NCBI GenBank assembly: GCA_949130485.1
Contig: OX422185.1
Location: forward strand, 10,452,118-10,516,117
Reading direction: 5' to 3'
Length of the DNA: 64,000 nucleotides
DNA from: Agelas oroides
Lineage: Eukaryota > Porifera > Demospongiae > Agelasida > Agelasidae
Position 1 is the stretch's first letter, and each line of letters begins with the position of its first letter. Shown one piece after another: positions 36,127-46,199 of this stretch. The notes beneath the pieces are model-generated. The model did not search any database. It saw only the letters and a list, made by a program, of their open reading frames with translations, and was not told the DNA's origin. The position numbers and the translations under genes are program-made.

Positions 36127-36568
36127 CTAGTCTCGTGCCCAGACTGCTTTCGGAAAAATCAAGAAGGGGTCTGGCCACACGGCCATATACATTGCTTTGT
36201 TCACGCAGTCTGTACAGTGCGCGCCAATCAGATTGCAGAGTTCAGTTATGTCACGTTAATTGGTGCGTGATCAAATAAAAAGTTGTTGCTGAAGCAAAGG
36301 GAGGTAGTAGAAGCTTTCGCTTCTAGGAGAGGTACATTCATCAGTCTTCCGATCAGCTAGGGTAAGCCACAGTTATGTTTCCATATTGTTGGCGAGAAAC
36401 ACGTTCTACGCTTAAACTGTGGCCGATCAAACTGTTCTATTCCTACAATGGGGAGTAATAATTACGCGTATAGCTCTAGCACTTTCAGCTTCACGATCTC
36501 TTGCCAATCTTATGGTGTTGCCAGACCCCTTCTCGACTTTTCCGAAAAAGGTCTGGGCACGAGACTAG
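36127..36568. mobile_element. MITE with ~47-base terminal inverted repeats
   Basis: Left ctagtctcgtgcccagac, continuing to aagaaggggtctgg; right ccagaccccttctcgac, ending gtctgggcacgagactag. The arms match over about 47 bases. At 442 bases it has no ORF. The ends are close to those of the CCTCGTTCCCAGGCC palindrome family. Confidence 0.8.
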
Positions 36569-38173
36569 TGACCCCCCTCTCCCCCTCCTAATAACATCAT
36601 GCATACTGTTGACTGTTGGTCACACACTGCCCTCAAATAGTAGCCATGGCTAATTATCCATCCACCCAGTTGGAATAACTTAATCCTATGCACATAACTT
36701 TACTACGTTCATTTTGGTATGTATACACAGGTGTCCTGTTATGACAAGTGTCCAGGAGTTGATAGGGAACTGTTTCTGTATTTCTCTTTCGAGAAGTGCA
36801 GAAGCTACATTCAAGATCTGCTTGTTGTATCCTCCCACGTGAAGACAAAATGCTTATATATACATGCAAGAACTCAATGCTGTTGTGTTGTATGTACATG
36901 TAGTCATTTTTGTACCTAGTCAATTTTTGTTAGCCTCAGTCTTTCTTACTCCAGTGCTTGTCGGGCACACTTCAAGAAACTTACACATGATTAGAAGGCC
37001 TGGTTATAAGGATGTTTTTTTGTAAGTATGGTTGATCAAATTTTACAATCAGTTGTGATTTGCAGCAACGTGCATGGTTGAATTATCAGCCTTTAATATC
37101 TGTGCAGGCAGGCTACTTTGATAATTATAACGTCATGTAGCTACTAACGCTAAAAGAAGTCATCTAGCTAGTCCCATGCTGCAAGAGTCTAGCGTAGCAG
37201 TGGCGTAGGAACCGTAGCGGCCGTAGCGGCTTTGGCCGCTACACTTTTTTGGCCGTAAATTAATATTCATAACCTGCTTAGCTAGCTCAAGCTAGCCTCG
37301 TTCTCTTGGAGCGAGGCAGTCTCATATGCAGTTACATGCGTACATTTCCGATTAAAGTACACTATAAGGTGATCGAAATCTTGGCAGTGAGATGGCTCGG
37401 TATGAAGCTAATGCAGATTTTCAAAGAGACTACTACATTGTATAAGCGACGAAAGCTGGGAACGACGACGAAGTCAAGTAGCTACAATCTGTTTTCCACA
37501 TGAATTGAATATTGTGAATTGGTTGGTAAGGTCTGAGAACGAGGCTAGAATATTATACACCGTTGAAAAAAGACTTTATTTTGCAGTCTAAAGGTACACA
37601 CTTTGAAAAAATTCGCCGCCGCGCTACGCGCGGCGAAATTACCTCCATTTTTTTTAGCAGCGCTTCGCGCGGCACAGCATAGCCTCTACACTTCAAATTT
37701 GCTTCCTACGCCTATGCGTAGGTCCACCGTGAGACTGACGTAGCAACTGACAAGATTGCGAGCGAGAGTGACTCGCCCGATCCGACTTGACAGTAGGCCG
37801 TGCAAGTTGCACCGGAAGTCACATGACCAATTAGGGCGGTACCACATGGGATCGGGTGAAAAGACAGCCTCCCGTTACAAACACACTTCGGCTCGCTCAG
37901 GCTCGCCCCAAATTTAACGATCACGTTACATACAAAGTGTTGCTAGACCAGAAGCATTAGTTTTGGAGATTCCTGTCACTAATTCCCAGAGGCACTTTTC
38001 AAGGTTGTAGTCTGATTATGTTACTTGAAAGCATGTACAGAACACATGCATGGACTTGAAACAGCTACGTAGCTACAGCAAAGAAAAGTATAGCTCCATG
38101 TGCATAGCTATACATTACTATCTATTGTTATACAGTCACCAGGTGGTACAACACAGATGTTTCTATATAGTAC
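36569..38173. other. Repeat-rich intergenic DNA, no gene
   Basis: Contains an element end (gtctgagaacgaggctag, 37537-37554), a GC-rich palindromic patch (gccgccgcgctacgcgcggcg at about 37613, then gcgcttcgcgcggc), and a solo MITE right end ctcgctcaggctcgcccc (37891-37908). No exon is supported on either strand. Confidence 0.45.
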
Positions 38174-38572
38174 CAGTGGCGGATTTAGAAATTTAGAAAG
38201 GGGGGTTCAGCCATGCACTGGCGCGCTAAGCGCACCCGAAAATTGTTGGCTTGCCACGCCCACTTCTACGCACACCACATGGTGTTGGGAAAGTCCCGTT
38301 CCAATTAAGTGTACAAAAAAATTTTGAAATGTTTACCTACCTACGAGCTACGTACATAACTACTGACTGGTAGCTAGCTAGTGAGTTGTTTAAAATAGCT
38401 GGAAGTCCGAACTCAATATCTCGAAGCAACTCTAGGCCTAGTCAAACGTCTGGATATCAGTAAGGAACTGATACGTGAGTGTGTAACTGTGCCTGGTTGT
38501 TGTTGCTGCCTGCCACTGCTGCATAATCATTTGATGGACTCGTGCGGTTATGTACGCAAAAATACATAAGTG
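38174..38572. mobile_element. Truncated element with CAGTGGCGGAT end
   Basis: Begins cagtggcggatttagaaattt, continues like the right end of the 60486-61162 element in inverse orientation (shared gttgccacgcc, gcaactctaggcctagtcaaacg, caaatgattatgcag on the opposite strand) and stops about 50 bases short of the other end. Confidence 0.7.
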
Positions 38573-38954
38573 GCCTAAATTACCTTGTGTCCAATACTCA
38601 TGCATCGGCTGCCATCCATCATTATTGATATATAGTTCTGGGAAGAAAATACATATATACTACAGGATGTATAAGCTACCCTCCAAATGGAAAGAAAGGA
38701 TATAAATTGGAGAAGCCAGAAAGTATGTACAGATGCTCATGCATAGGATGCCAATTATGTAATTTCTGGAGCCTGCAAGAGAAGACTTAGACTTGATTTT
38801 GATAACTACATCGGTTTACATGCATAAATTAATTCCTCTGGTAGAAGTTGTCAAATCCTTTTCAAAACCTGTACTCAGAGTCCAAGTAGCTAACCTTTTT
38901 GTGCAAGTTTCCCAGGTTCAACGTCACTCCGATTTACGTCACCCTTAAATTCAG
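38573..38954. other. Spacer, nothing recognised
   Basis: AT-rich sequence without splice-supported frames or repeats matching elsewhere in the window. Confidence 0.3.
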
Positions 38955-39260
38955 CCAAATGACACAGAGATCACAATAGGTGTAGAAGATGATGATGTGA
39001 ATGAGCCAATTGAGTTCTTTGCTGTTGATCTGGTTGGTCAATCAACCAAAGTGCTATGTACACATTTATCCCAATCAAGGACAATAATCATAAGGTCACT
39101 TGATAGGTATACAACAAGTATCTGCAGATTAAATCTTCATCTGTACCTGGAGATTGAAGCTTTGATGGCTGAGTTTATTAAAACACGCAGAGCGGGAAAG
39201 GCCCTTCATTATGAATACACCAAGATAAGAGAACACATTTTGGAGATGTCAGCTGCATAA
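38955..39260 (+). CDS. Unidentified exon-like ORF with a Calx-beta-like start
   Basis: After an aaattcag acceptor the frame is open for 101 codons to TAA. The first part (ITIGVEDDDVNEPIEFFAVDL, then a SRTIII strand) resembles the D-D-D-x-x-E-x-x-E-x-F-x-V-x-L core of Calx-beta modules, like exon 4 of the GPCR upstream. The second part (from about YTTSICRLN) is not recognised. No start codon or neighbouring exon could be joined, so this may be an orphan exon or a decayed copy. Confidence 0.3.
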   Translation, partial: PNDTEITIGVEDDDVNEPIEFFAVDLVGQSTKVLCTHLSQSRTIIIRSLDRYTTSICRLNLHLYLEIEALMAEFIKTRRAGKALHYEYTKIREHILEMSAA

Positions 39261-39931
39261 GAGTGCATAAGATGTCAGCTGCATAAGAGTGGGTGCATTG
39301 GAAGAGCTACATTTGAAGGATGTAGTGTTATAGTGAGAAATGAACACAACCACTCCCCAGTGCCAACCATTCTCCAGAAGGACAAAGCAGTGGCAAAGAT
39401 GAGCAAGAGAGGAATCTACATCAGTTAATCCATTATAATGTGAAACACTGCAGGAAATTTCCACAGCAGGTGGCAGTGATGGAGTCATTTTACAACTACC
39501 TAGCTTCGATTCTATAAAATCCAGCCTCTACTGGTCCAGAAGGGAACACCTACCACCAATGCCTCATTCATGTTCTGATCTTGACCTGCCAGGTTTTCCC
39601 CATGATTTATGCTCTGCTTCCTAACAAGCAACGACAATCATATAACTGTGCTTTCATGCTTTTGAAAGTTGCTGCCTTGAACCTTGGGGCCTAACCCTTG
39701 ATCCTATACACCTCCCTTATGTGTGACTTCGAGCTAGAAGCTTCATCACTCAACTTTTCAAATGCTAGGCATCGAGGTTGCTACTACCACTTCATGCAAG
39801 CAATCTGGCTTAAAGTTCAATCGCTTGGGCTTGCTGAAGAGTACAAGTCCAAGATGAAGATGTAGATGTACAAGACAGGAGCAACTCAGGCACCAAGAAG
39901 AAGCAAAACTATATTAACACTACAAAAACAA
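39261..39931. other. No gene seen
   Basis: A tandem duplication of gatgtcagctgcataagagtg (39246-39290) is present. No exon supported. Confidence 0.35.
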
Positions 39932-40165
39932 GTTTGGTTGTTTTAACCACAGAGTGGTTACTATGGTTGCATACAGCTGAAGAGACAGTGGTTGTGAGAG
40001 GTTAGCTCTTGGTATTGAAGACTTATTGCATAAGGCAACCCAATAGGCAGCTGCCCAGTTCATCTTAAAACCACAATACACTTACAACCCGCAGAACATC
40101 TGTGAAGAAGTCATTACAAATGCACTTCAAAGTTGCAGCAAGAAACTTTCATGCTCTTAATCTGC
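39932..40165 (+). repeat. Solo copy of the foldback-arm repeat
   Basis: Related along its length to about 25245-25480 in GPCR intron 36 (ttggttgttttaacca, agagtggttac, aaggcaaccc, cattacaaatgcacttcaaa). Confidence 0.7.
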
Positions 40166-40189
40166 CTAGTAACTTTGTTGGAGCATCAG

Positions 40190-40930
40190 CGATGTTACGT
40201 GTGGAACCGTTTCTCAAAGAGAATGTTGTGGTGTGGTCCATTTTGCTACCATTAAAGACAGTTGATACACACTTGTTGGGTTTGAGGATTAAATCGAGGT
40301 CAGAGCATTTGTCGATGGTTAGCAAGAGGGATTGGTGATCTTCAGGGGAAGAGGAGAAGACCGAAAGGTCATCAGCAAAAGCTTTAGCTGAGTGGCTGGA
40401 TGAATTGAAGAATTTCGGTTTAGAGGTTTCCTCTCTGATCTTCTTAAGTGGAAACTGGGGTGATTTTGAGTTGCTCGAGAGATACAGTTTTTGTCCTTTT
40501 CTTGTGGGTTCCCACTTGACACTATGGAGATTGACTGTTTCAGTGTCTTTGTTCGCATATTAAATTTTGATGTTTGCTGTGCCATCTGAGGTGTTTTTTC
40601 ACTACTGCATAATGCCATCCAACAGGTTCATCTGAGTTTTCATCCCAGTATACATAGATGGCGGAGTTTACTGGGGAAAGGCCTACAGAGTTGGGAACAG
40701 GTACCTTCAGAGAGAAGCCACTAGCAGTGAGGCGACTACTAAGCTCAATTAGAGGGTTGAACGCAGTGAGGAAAATCACTGGAGACGGAGTGTCACCTTG
40801 AAAGATGCCACGTTTGATCTCAAACACAGGGGTTCTGCAATCTTTGGTTTTCACTGATGCAGTGAGCTTGGAAGAGTCATTGGAGATATATGTGATCAGG
40901 CTGTATGGATCGTGCTAGGTGCGCTGCTCA
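40190..40930 (-). pseudogene. Non-LTR retrotransposon reverse-transcriptase fragment
   Basis: Reading the - strand, one frame gives FEIKRGIFQGDTPSPVIF (the RT motif before the palm), then PLIELSSRLTASGFSLKVP and VPNSVGLSPVNSAIYV. After a frameshift and TAA near 40560 the neighbouring frame continues with KWEPTRKGQKLYL and the catalytic FADDLSVFSS at about 40365-40382. The frame break and stop show it is inactive; endonuclease and 3' regions are absent. The + strand ORFs here are shadows. Confidence 0.75.
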
Positions 40931-41446
40931 AACTGCTAGTGAAAGACAAGCTATTTCACAGCGGAAGAGTACCCATGAACGCGAAAGAACGGCAGCCTAG
41001 ACCACTGAGGAGAGACATGCTCCACTTGTTCAGAAAGACTTCCTGGCCTCCATCTCTACTCAAAGTCTAACGAATGTCTGCGTTATAGCCGCGGCAAGCA
41101 CGTTCCGAAGTTATACTGCTTTGCCAACAACATGAACCACGTCCAACTGTTGACATTTCATTGACAATTATCATTCATGTACACATGAGACAAAACAACA
41201 AACAATACTTTCACAGTTGTGATGTACTGTGTACTGACTACTATTACCCATCCATGTTGTACCCTACCACTAGCTCAGGCTCGCCCCAAGATGCCTTGCA
41301 TCTACAGTAGTCCATTTTGTTAGAATAACATTATTCATAGCAAGTACACTCCTGGAAGCTCAACTGAGCACATGTTTAGGTCTGGCTTACAGTGATTATA
41401 TCAGTGCATGTGTAGTTACAGTTATTCAATTACTACATGACTTCCT
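40931..41446. other. Spacer; weak transposon-protein trace
   Basis: About 40910-41070 on the + strand reads TASERQAIS then STHERERTAA, like the Arg/Glu-rich lead of Helitron-type proteins, but the frame is short and broken. A solo MITE end (ctcaggctcgcccc) is at 41275-41288. Confidence 0.25.
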
Positions 41447-41458
41447 TTTCACTTTAGA

Positions 41459-41766
41459 TGCAGTGTGACATGCAAGAGGAGGTAAGGAAACTGGGGCATG
41501 TTTTCCCCTACATCATTGTGCTTGTAGGGGGCAGCGCAGTGCAGTTGTTCATCGTTGCAGAGCAGCTGATTTTGGCAGACTCTAAAAACTTTATAGATAC
41601 GTTCCTGGCACTAATTGATGCATACTTTGCCTTCAATATAGCGTACCCTAGGCAGCTTTATCCACTCCGCATTTTTATTCAACATTTCATCATTAAGTTA
41701 GTGGATAAACAAAAAGTGCCTCCTGTTGTAACCCATATGCTTTCGTCTGTTGATGCACTACTGTGA
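41459..41766 (+). CDS. Probable terminal exon of an unidentified protein
   Basis: A strong pyrimidine-rich acceptor (ccttttcactttag) is followed immediately by a 102-codon open exon to TGA at 41764. The product has two hydrophobic stretches (HVFPYIIVLVGGSAVQLFI; LIDAYFAFNIAYP). The C-terminal pattern F-x-F-N-x-x-Y-P resembles the conserved end of a widespread, poorly named metazoan protein family. The exon starts with ATG, but because the acceptor sits next to it I regard it as an internal Met. Upstream exons were not found among the repeats, so the gene may be decayed. Confidence 0.45.
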
Positions 41767-41784
41767 ACTTCATCATGTAAAGTA

Positions 41785-42487
41785 TATACCGTAGAATTTC
41801 TATTAATTCGTACACCCTATTAATTCGTACACCCCCCTTTTCCGGGAAAAAAAACGTACTCTAATTAATTCGTACACGTAAAAATGAAATTATTATTCTG
41901 TTGTTCGTACAGCGGAAGCACGTTTGAGCACAAGCACTCTGAGTTGACGCAAATATTGTGGGAGTGTTTCCAACGTCCACAAATGCGAATAAACATGTTC
42001 TTTTGGCTCATGGTTCTGATCGTACGGGCATGCAGGGACAATGTCGAAGTAAGCCGGGGTAGGGTCAGTCCGCGTGTTCCCACAGGTTTATTCGTGTGAA
42101 GCCTCGCGAGACTAACGCTCAGTGAATGCTGTAAGTTCATTCTTCGATGTTGGCTAAGAGTCTTAGTGCGACTGACATGTTTATGTGAAGTGTAAGTTGT
42201 CAAGTTGCTCGCCCAGCGTAGGCATATATAAATGTGTGCACGTAGATCGAAGCCGAAGTTACTTGTTACTAGTTGTTATGCATAATGGCAGCTAACTGAA
42301 GCTAGAAAAGTACCTGCTGATCGGTTCCCTTCGTGTTCAAAACTTGCACTCGTTTTTCTTCTATTCACTTCGTACAAATACTCTATTTATTCGTACACCC
42401 CCCGTTTCTCGGAATATTCGGTAATTTTCGTGTTCTAATCAGTTAAAATTGAAATTATTTAATTTTTGTACGAATTATACGGTAAGT
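41785..42487. mobile_element. MITE with TACCGTA ends and TTCGTAC subrepeats
   Basis: Left end taccgtagaatttctattaa, right end gtacgaattatacggta; both sides carry repeated ttcgtacacc motifs, and the ends are complementary with TA borders, as in Tc1/mariner-type MITEs. No transposase is present. Confidence 0.55.
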
Positions 42488-43103
42488 TAGTATAGTTGGG
42501 TATAGTAGGTCTCTTTAATTTCTGTAATGTTGTATCTGTATAGTATATTCACCTTAATCATTAAAAACAAGTGACATTTGTGAACGAGCACCCCAAAGGG
42601 TGCTAGCCTAACACCATATTTCTGACAGTGTACCCAGTTGTTTACTTCTACTGTAAAGTATGCTAAAAATCAGCTTCATTTTCAATAAAGGAAGTGGAAT
42701 AATCTGTGGCAGTGTCTTCTGTCTCCTGAAATGCACATACCACATGCAATGATTCCACTTCAGCATTTGATTGCTTGTATGTAGCCTGCATGCAAGTGAT
42801 CTGGTGGTTGTGCTCCCATGCACAGCAACCAAATTTAAAGAGGGAACTGTAAAGTGTATCTATGAATATCCCAAACAAGAAAAAATTTAACCAAACTCAA
42901 TCCTGTTTATATAATATGCATCTAGTATAAATCTCTAATAGCAAACTTGTAATGTGGCAGATTTTCTAGCAAGCTAGCACAAGCATTCAGATTTTAGGTC
43001 TTTAACTCAAAAGGGTATGGTACGTAACTATGTTAGACACATAATTATCTTGATGTGTTTGTGTGATGTGAAAAACAGTTATTTTATATAGTGGTAAAGG
43101 AAG
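42488..43103. other. 3' flank of the - strand membrane-protein gene
   Basis: No exon. Probably includes the 3' UTR of the neighbouring gene. A canonical AATAAA on the - strand was not found close to the stop. Confidence 0.4.
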
Positions 43104-45286
43104 TTAGAGTAAATCATCTTCTGATGTAGATCCATCCATCTTAATAACGATATGTTCATTAAGATGCTTGAATACTAGTGCTCCAACTATGTTGCCAAGT
43201 TTTTGTACTTCATCACTCCTTGGTGGCGTATGAGTTGCTGTTTCAGCTGATGTTTGTTGTCGTCCATGTAGTACCGGTGTTCTTTCAGTAACTGGTTGTC
43301 TATTGGCTGATTGTGGTTGTACTACAATTGCTGGTGGTGGCACTCCAGCTGGTGGTGGTGGTGGTGGTTGTGGCACTCCAGCTGGTGGTGGTGGTACATG
43401 ATTTTGTGCTTTCTGAAAGTAGTAGTCAAAGTTTCGTACCACATTTTTTAATAACTCTCTTTCAACTGACTCCTCAGCAGTAAGGATTGTGTACGTTATG
43501 ACTGCCGTCAGCAAAAATACTGCAACTTGGAAAAGACTGAGGATGTAATTTGGGGTATCTTCAATTACTCCAAGTAATGGAAGCTGGACAAGAGATGCGA
43601 TCGCGTAAATCTGAACGACTGCCAGTACTACACCAAAGATACAAGTCATGAAAATTGCCCAAAATGAAATATGTGAGTTTAGAAGATACTTTTCGTGTGC
43701 TTCTATCTCCTTTTCAGGGCTCTCCAGTGGAGAAGTTAATTCATACAAAGTTTCATGTTGATGGTTGAACTTAAGGAGACAGCTACAACAACAAGAAAAG
43801 AAGCAATAATTTGGTACCTCATTCTTACCCCAGAGGGGTACTGCTAAGCAACTAGTTTTCCCATCTATTAAGAGCTGGTAGAATGCCTTAAGTGTCACAT
43901 AGTAGAAGAAGAACATAAACATGTAAATCACCGATACAGCCCCAGCATGTTTTGGGTCTGCAAGCCAAGCTAACACTACGAAGCCGATATGACTCCCAAA
44001 GCATATGATTGGAGCAATGGATGTTGCAGCTAAGATCCAATTCATTTTCTCTCTAGGTTGCTTTGTGTCCAAAGTATCTAGTTTAGAGCCACAAAAAATT
44101 GGAAAAAGCAAGACTGTAAAACCCCAATTTAGACATTTATCAATGTCTACTTTAGAACAGAAGAGTTTGCGTTCTAGCACAAGCCCAAATGCAAATACAA
44201 TGTAAGACAACAGAGTAGCCATTACATCCACAACTAAGGTACCAACAGCAACATTGTGGCTTTCAACCGTTGAGTTCAATCCACTTCGCTTCAGCACATT
44301 TTGCTGCTCACCAACATCAAATGCCCAAATGAGTGCACAAATATCTAGAGCTACTACAAAGAGAGAAAATAGCATTCCCACAGTCACTAGAGCAGCAAAC
44401 GAAGAAGAGTATTTGGGATTGCTTAGCTTGACCCTCAGCTGGAGACGTGCACCTTTGAAACAGACCACAATGAACATAGTAATAATTGTTAAGGGGAAAA
44501 TGATAACGAAGCTGAAGACTTGTAGTAGATTTTGTCGATGTTCTGGACAGGTACTGCCTTAACTGCATATGCATTCTCATCAGATAGTACTGCAACATTT
44601 TCCAGGCTGTTGTATTGCGAATACAGCTTCAGCTATAAAGAATAGGAAAAAATTTTTTTATGTTCATCTATGTAGTACAGTATATGATCAGGAACCCACA
44701 CCACTTTTACAAAACTGCATGTACACTCTTCTAAGACCATTTGCTGCTTTATACTAGTTATTTAACTAACCCTTTGAGTGAGGAGTTCCAGCATTTTGGC
44801 TTCTATTGTATTATATTCTCTAGTGCATCGACCTGCAAGATCAGCACATTCAGCTGGTAGCATCAGTGTAACATTGTGTACTCGAGTTTCTGGATACACA
44901 AACAGAAGTGATGTGAATTGGAAAACATCTGGAGATTGTATTAGGTAGAAGGTACCGGTAGTCCATATCCAGTTTTCACAAATATCTATCTTGTTATCAT
45001 CAGGAGTGCTGAAATTGTACCTCACATTTACAAAAAGTGAAGCACCTTCTGCATCTGGATGAAATGCAGAGATAAGGTTAAATCGGTTGTTTCCAGTTTC
45101 AAACAAGGCTCTTTCCAATGTTGTAAAGTTGGTACTGCAATCATTGTATTGGCTAGCCTCTTCAGATGCACGTGAAAAAGTGTAATGTACAATATCATTG
45201 CTTGTGGCACACTTGAAGCAACCAACAGAAATCACCAGGAACAAAATGCGATACAACTTCCAATTTGTGTCATTGGTAGCAGCCAT
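43104..45286 (-). CDS. Extracellular domain plus multi-pass membrane protein, proline-rich tail; apparent frameshift
   Basis: Exon 1 (45286-44771) has a signal peptide (WKLYRILFLVISVGCFKC) and an N-glycosylated ectodomain with several Cys (ICENWIWTTGTFYL, ECADLAGRCTREY). Exon 2 starts at 44632 after ttctttatag in phase 0 (LKLYSQYNSLENVAV, then PVQNIDKIYY). It then runs to TAA by about 44495, while the overlapping frame carries FSFVIIFPLTIITMFIVVCF and about seven more helices to 43104. A single-base change near 44512-44525 would join them. The tail has PPPPAG repeats. The upstream Met at 45367 would bury the signal peptide; an acceptor-like ttttttctccag just before the chosen ATG suggests a 5' UTR intron. 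Function and family unknown. Either an assembly error or a recently disabled gene. Confidence 0.65.
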
Positions 45287-45998
45287 AGCTGTATCCCTGG
45301 AGAAAAAAGTTGATATTGTTTTTATGGAGTGGTAATCAAGATACTTGTGCCTATTCTTCTGCCCCAATAGTTTTTTCCTTTCTTGCCATCTTGGAGTATA
45401 ATTTGTTTAGCTATTTAATCTAAAGTGCAAAATATTTGTTACCTAGCACCATGTGAACTCACCAACAATCCTGGTTGTGCTAGACAGCAAAATTTAATGA
45501 AACCTGTTTTCTCCCATTTAATAGAATGGAGTATATATTCATTGTATATGAATAGCTACTGCACTCATTGTAGAGTAGGACCACCAAAGAAGATCATCAA
45601 CCCTTTGCAATTTTGAAGGGTAGGAGGTGGGGCGAAGGCCTGGGCAAGATGATGCCAAGACCAAGCTGCAAATGAGTCATCTTTGATTAACCAACCTCCA
45701 ATACTTGGTTGCATTGAAATTGCATCACCATGCAAAAACAACAATTAACATCACTAAATAAATCAGCGGTTCGAAGATGAGCTGTATACAGCTTAGAGAT
45801 TGGCTTCATGCATTTATGTACAGTTTTTGACCCACTCATGTAATTCGTTAGTAAAATTTAGGCAGTGTCTAGTCTCGGTTGGTCTGGTGTGGGGTACATA
45901 CTGATTTGGCGCTAACATCTGTCACGTTTGTCTGTTTTGTACAGAGTGTCCAGCACTGTATGCCTGAAGAAGGTCCTACGGGACCGAAACGTTGCATA
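45287..45998. other. 5' flank of the membrane-protein gene; no other gene
   Basis: Apart from the hammerhead-like motif at its end, nothing was recognised. Confidence 0.4.
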
Positions 45999-46000
45999 CA
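45953..46000 (+). ncRNA. Hammerhead-ribozyme-like relic, possibly from a Penelope-like element
   Basis: tgtatgc pairs perfectly with gcataca around a core of ctgaaga, a ggtcc/ggacc stem with a tacg loop, and gaaac. The order matches a hammerhead (ctgatga - stem II - gaaa), with one core base changed (A for T), which should abolish cleavage. The known hammerhead motifs of Penelope-like retroelements have this compact form. No element body is visible beside it. Confidence 0.4.
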
Positions 46001-46199
46001 GTGGCGGATCTAGAATTTTTAAAAGGGAGGTTCCAGTGTGCACTTGCTCGCTATACTTGGGGAAGGGTAATAAAGCGCGCGAAGCGCGCCCGCTAGGGGG
46101 GTCTGGGGGCACGCCTCCCCAGGAACAATTTTGACTTCAGACCTTCTGAGATCGTTTCTGGTGCCGTTTTGGGGTGAAATAGCAAGAGTTGGATGACCT

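Noticed and set aside
44317-44598. 93-codon - strand ORF overlapping the membrane-protein gene
   Set aside because: It lies in a third frame and lacks hydrophobic helices or splice support; a shadow of the real exon.
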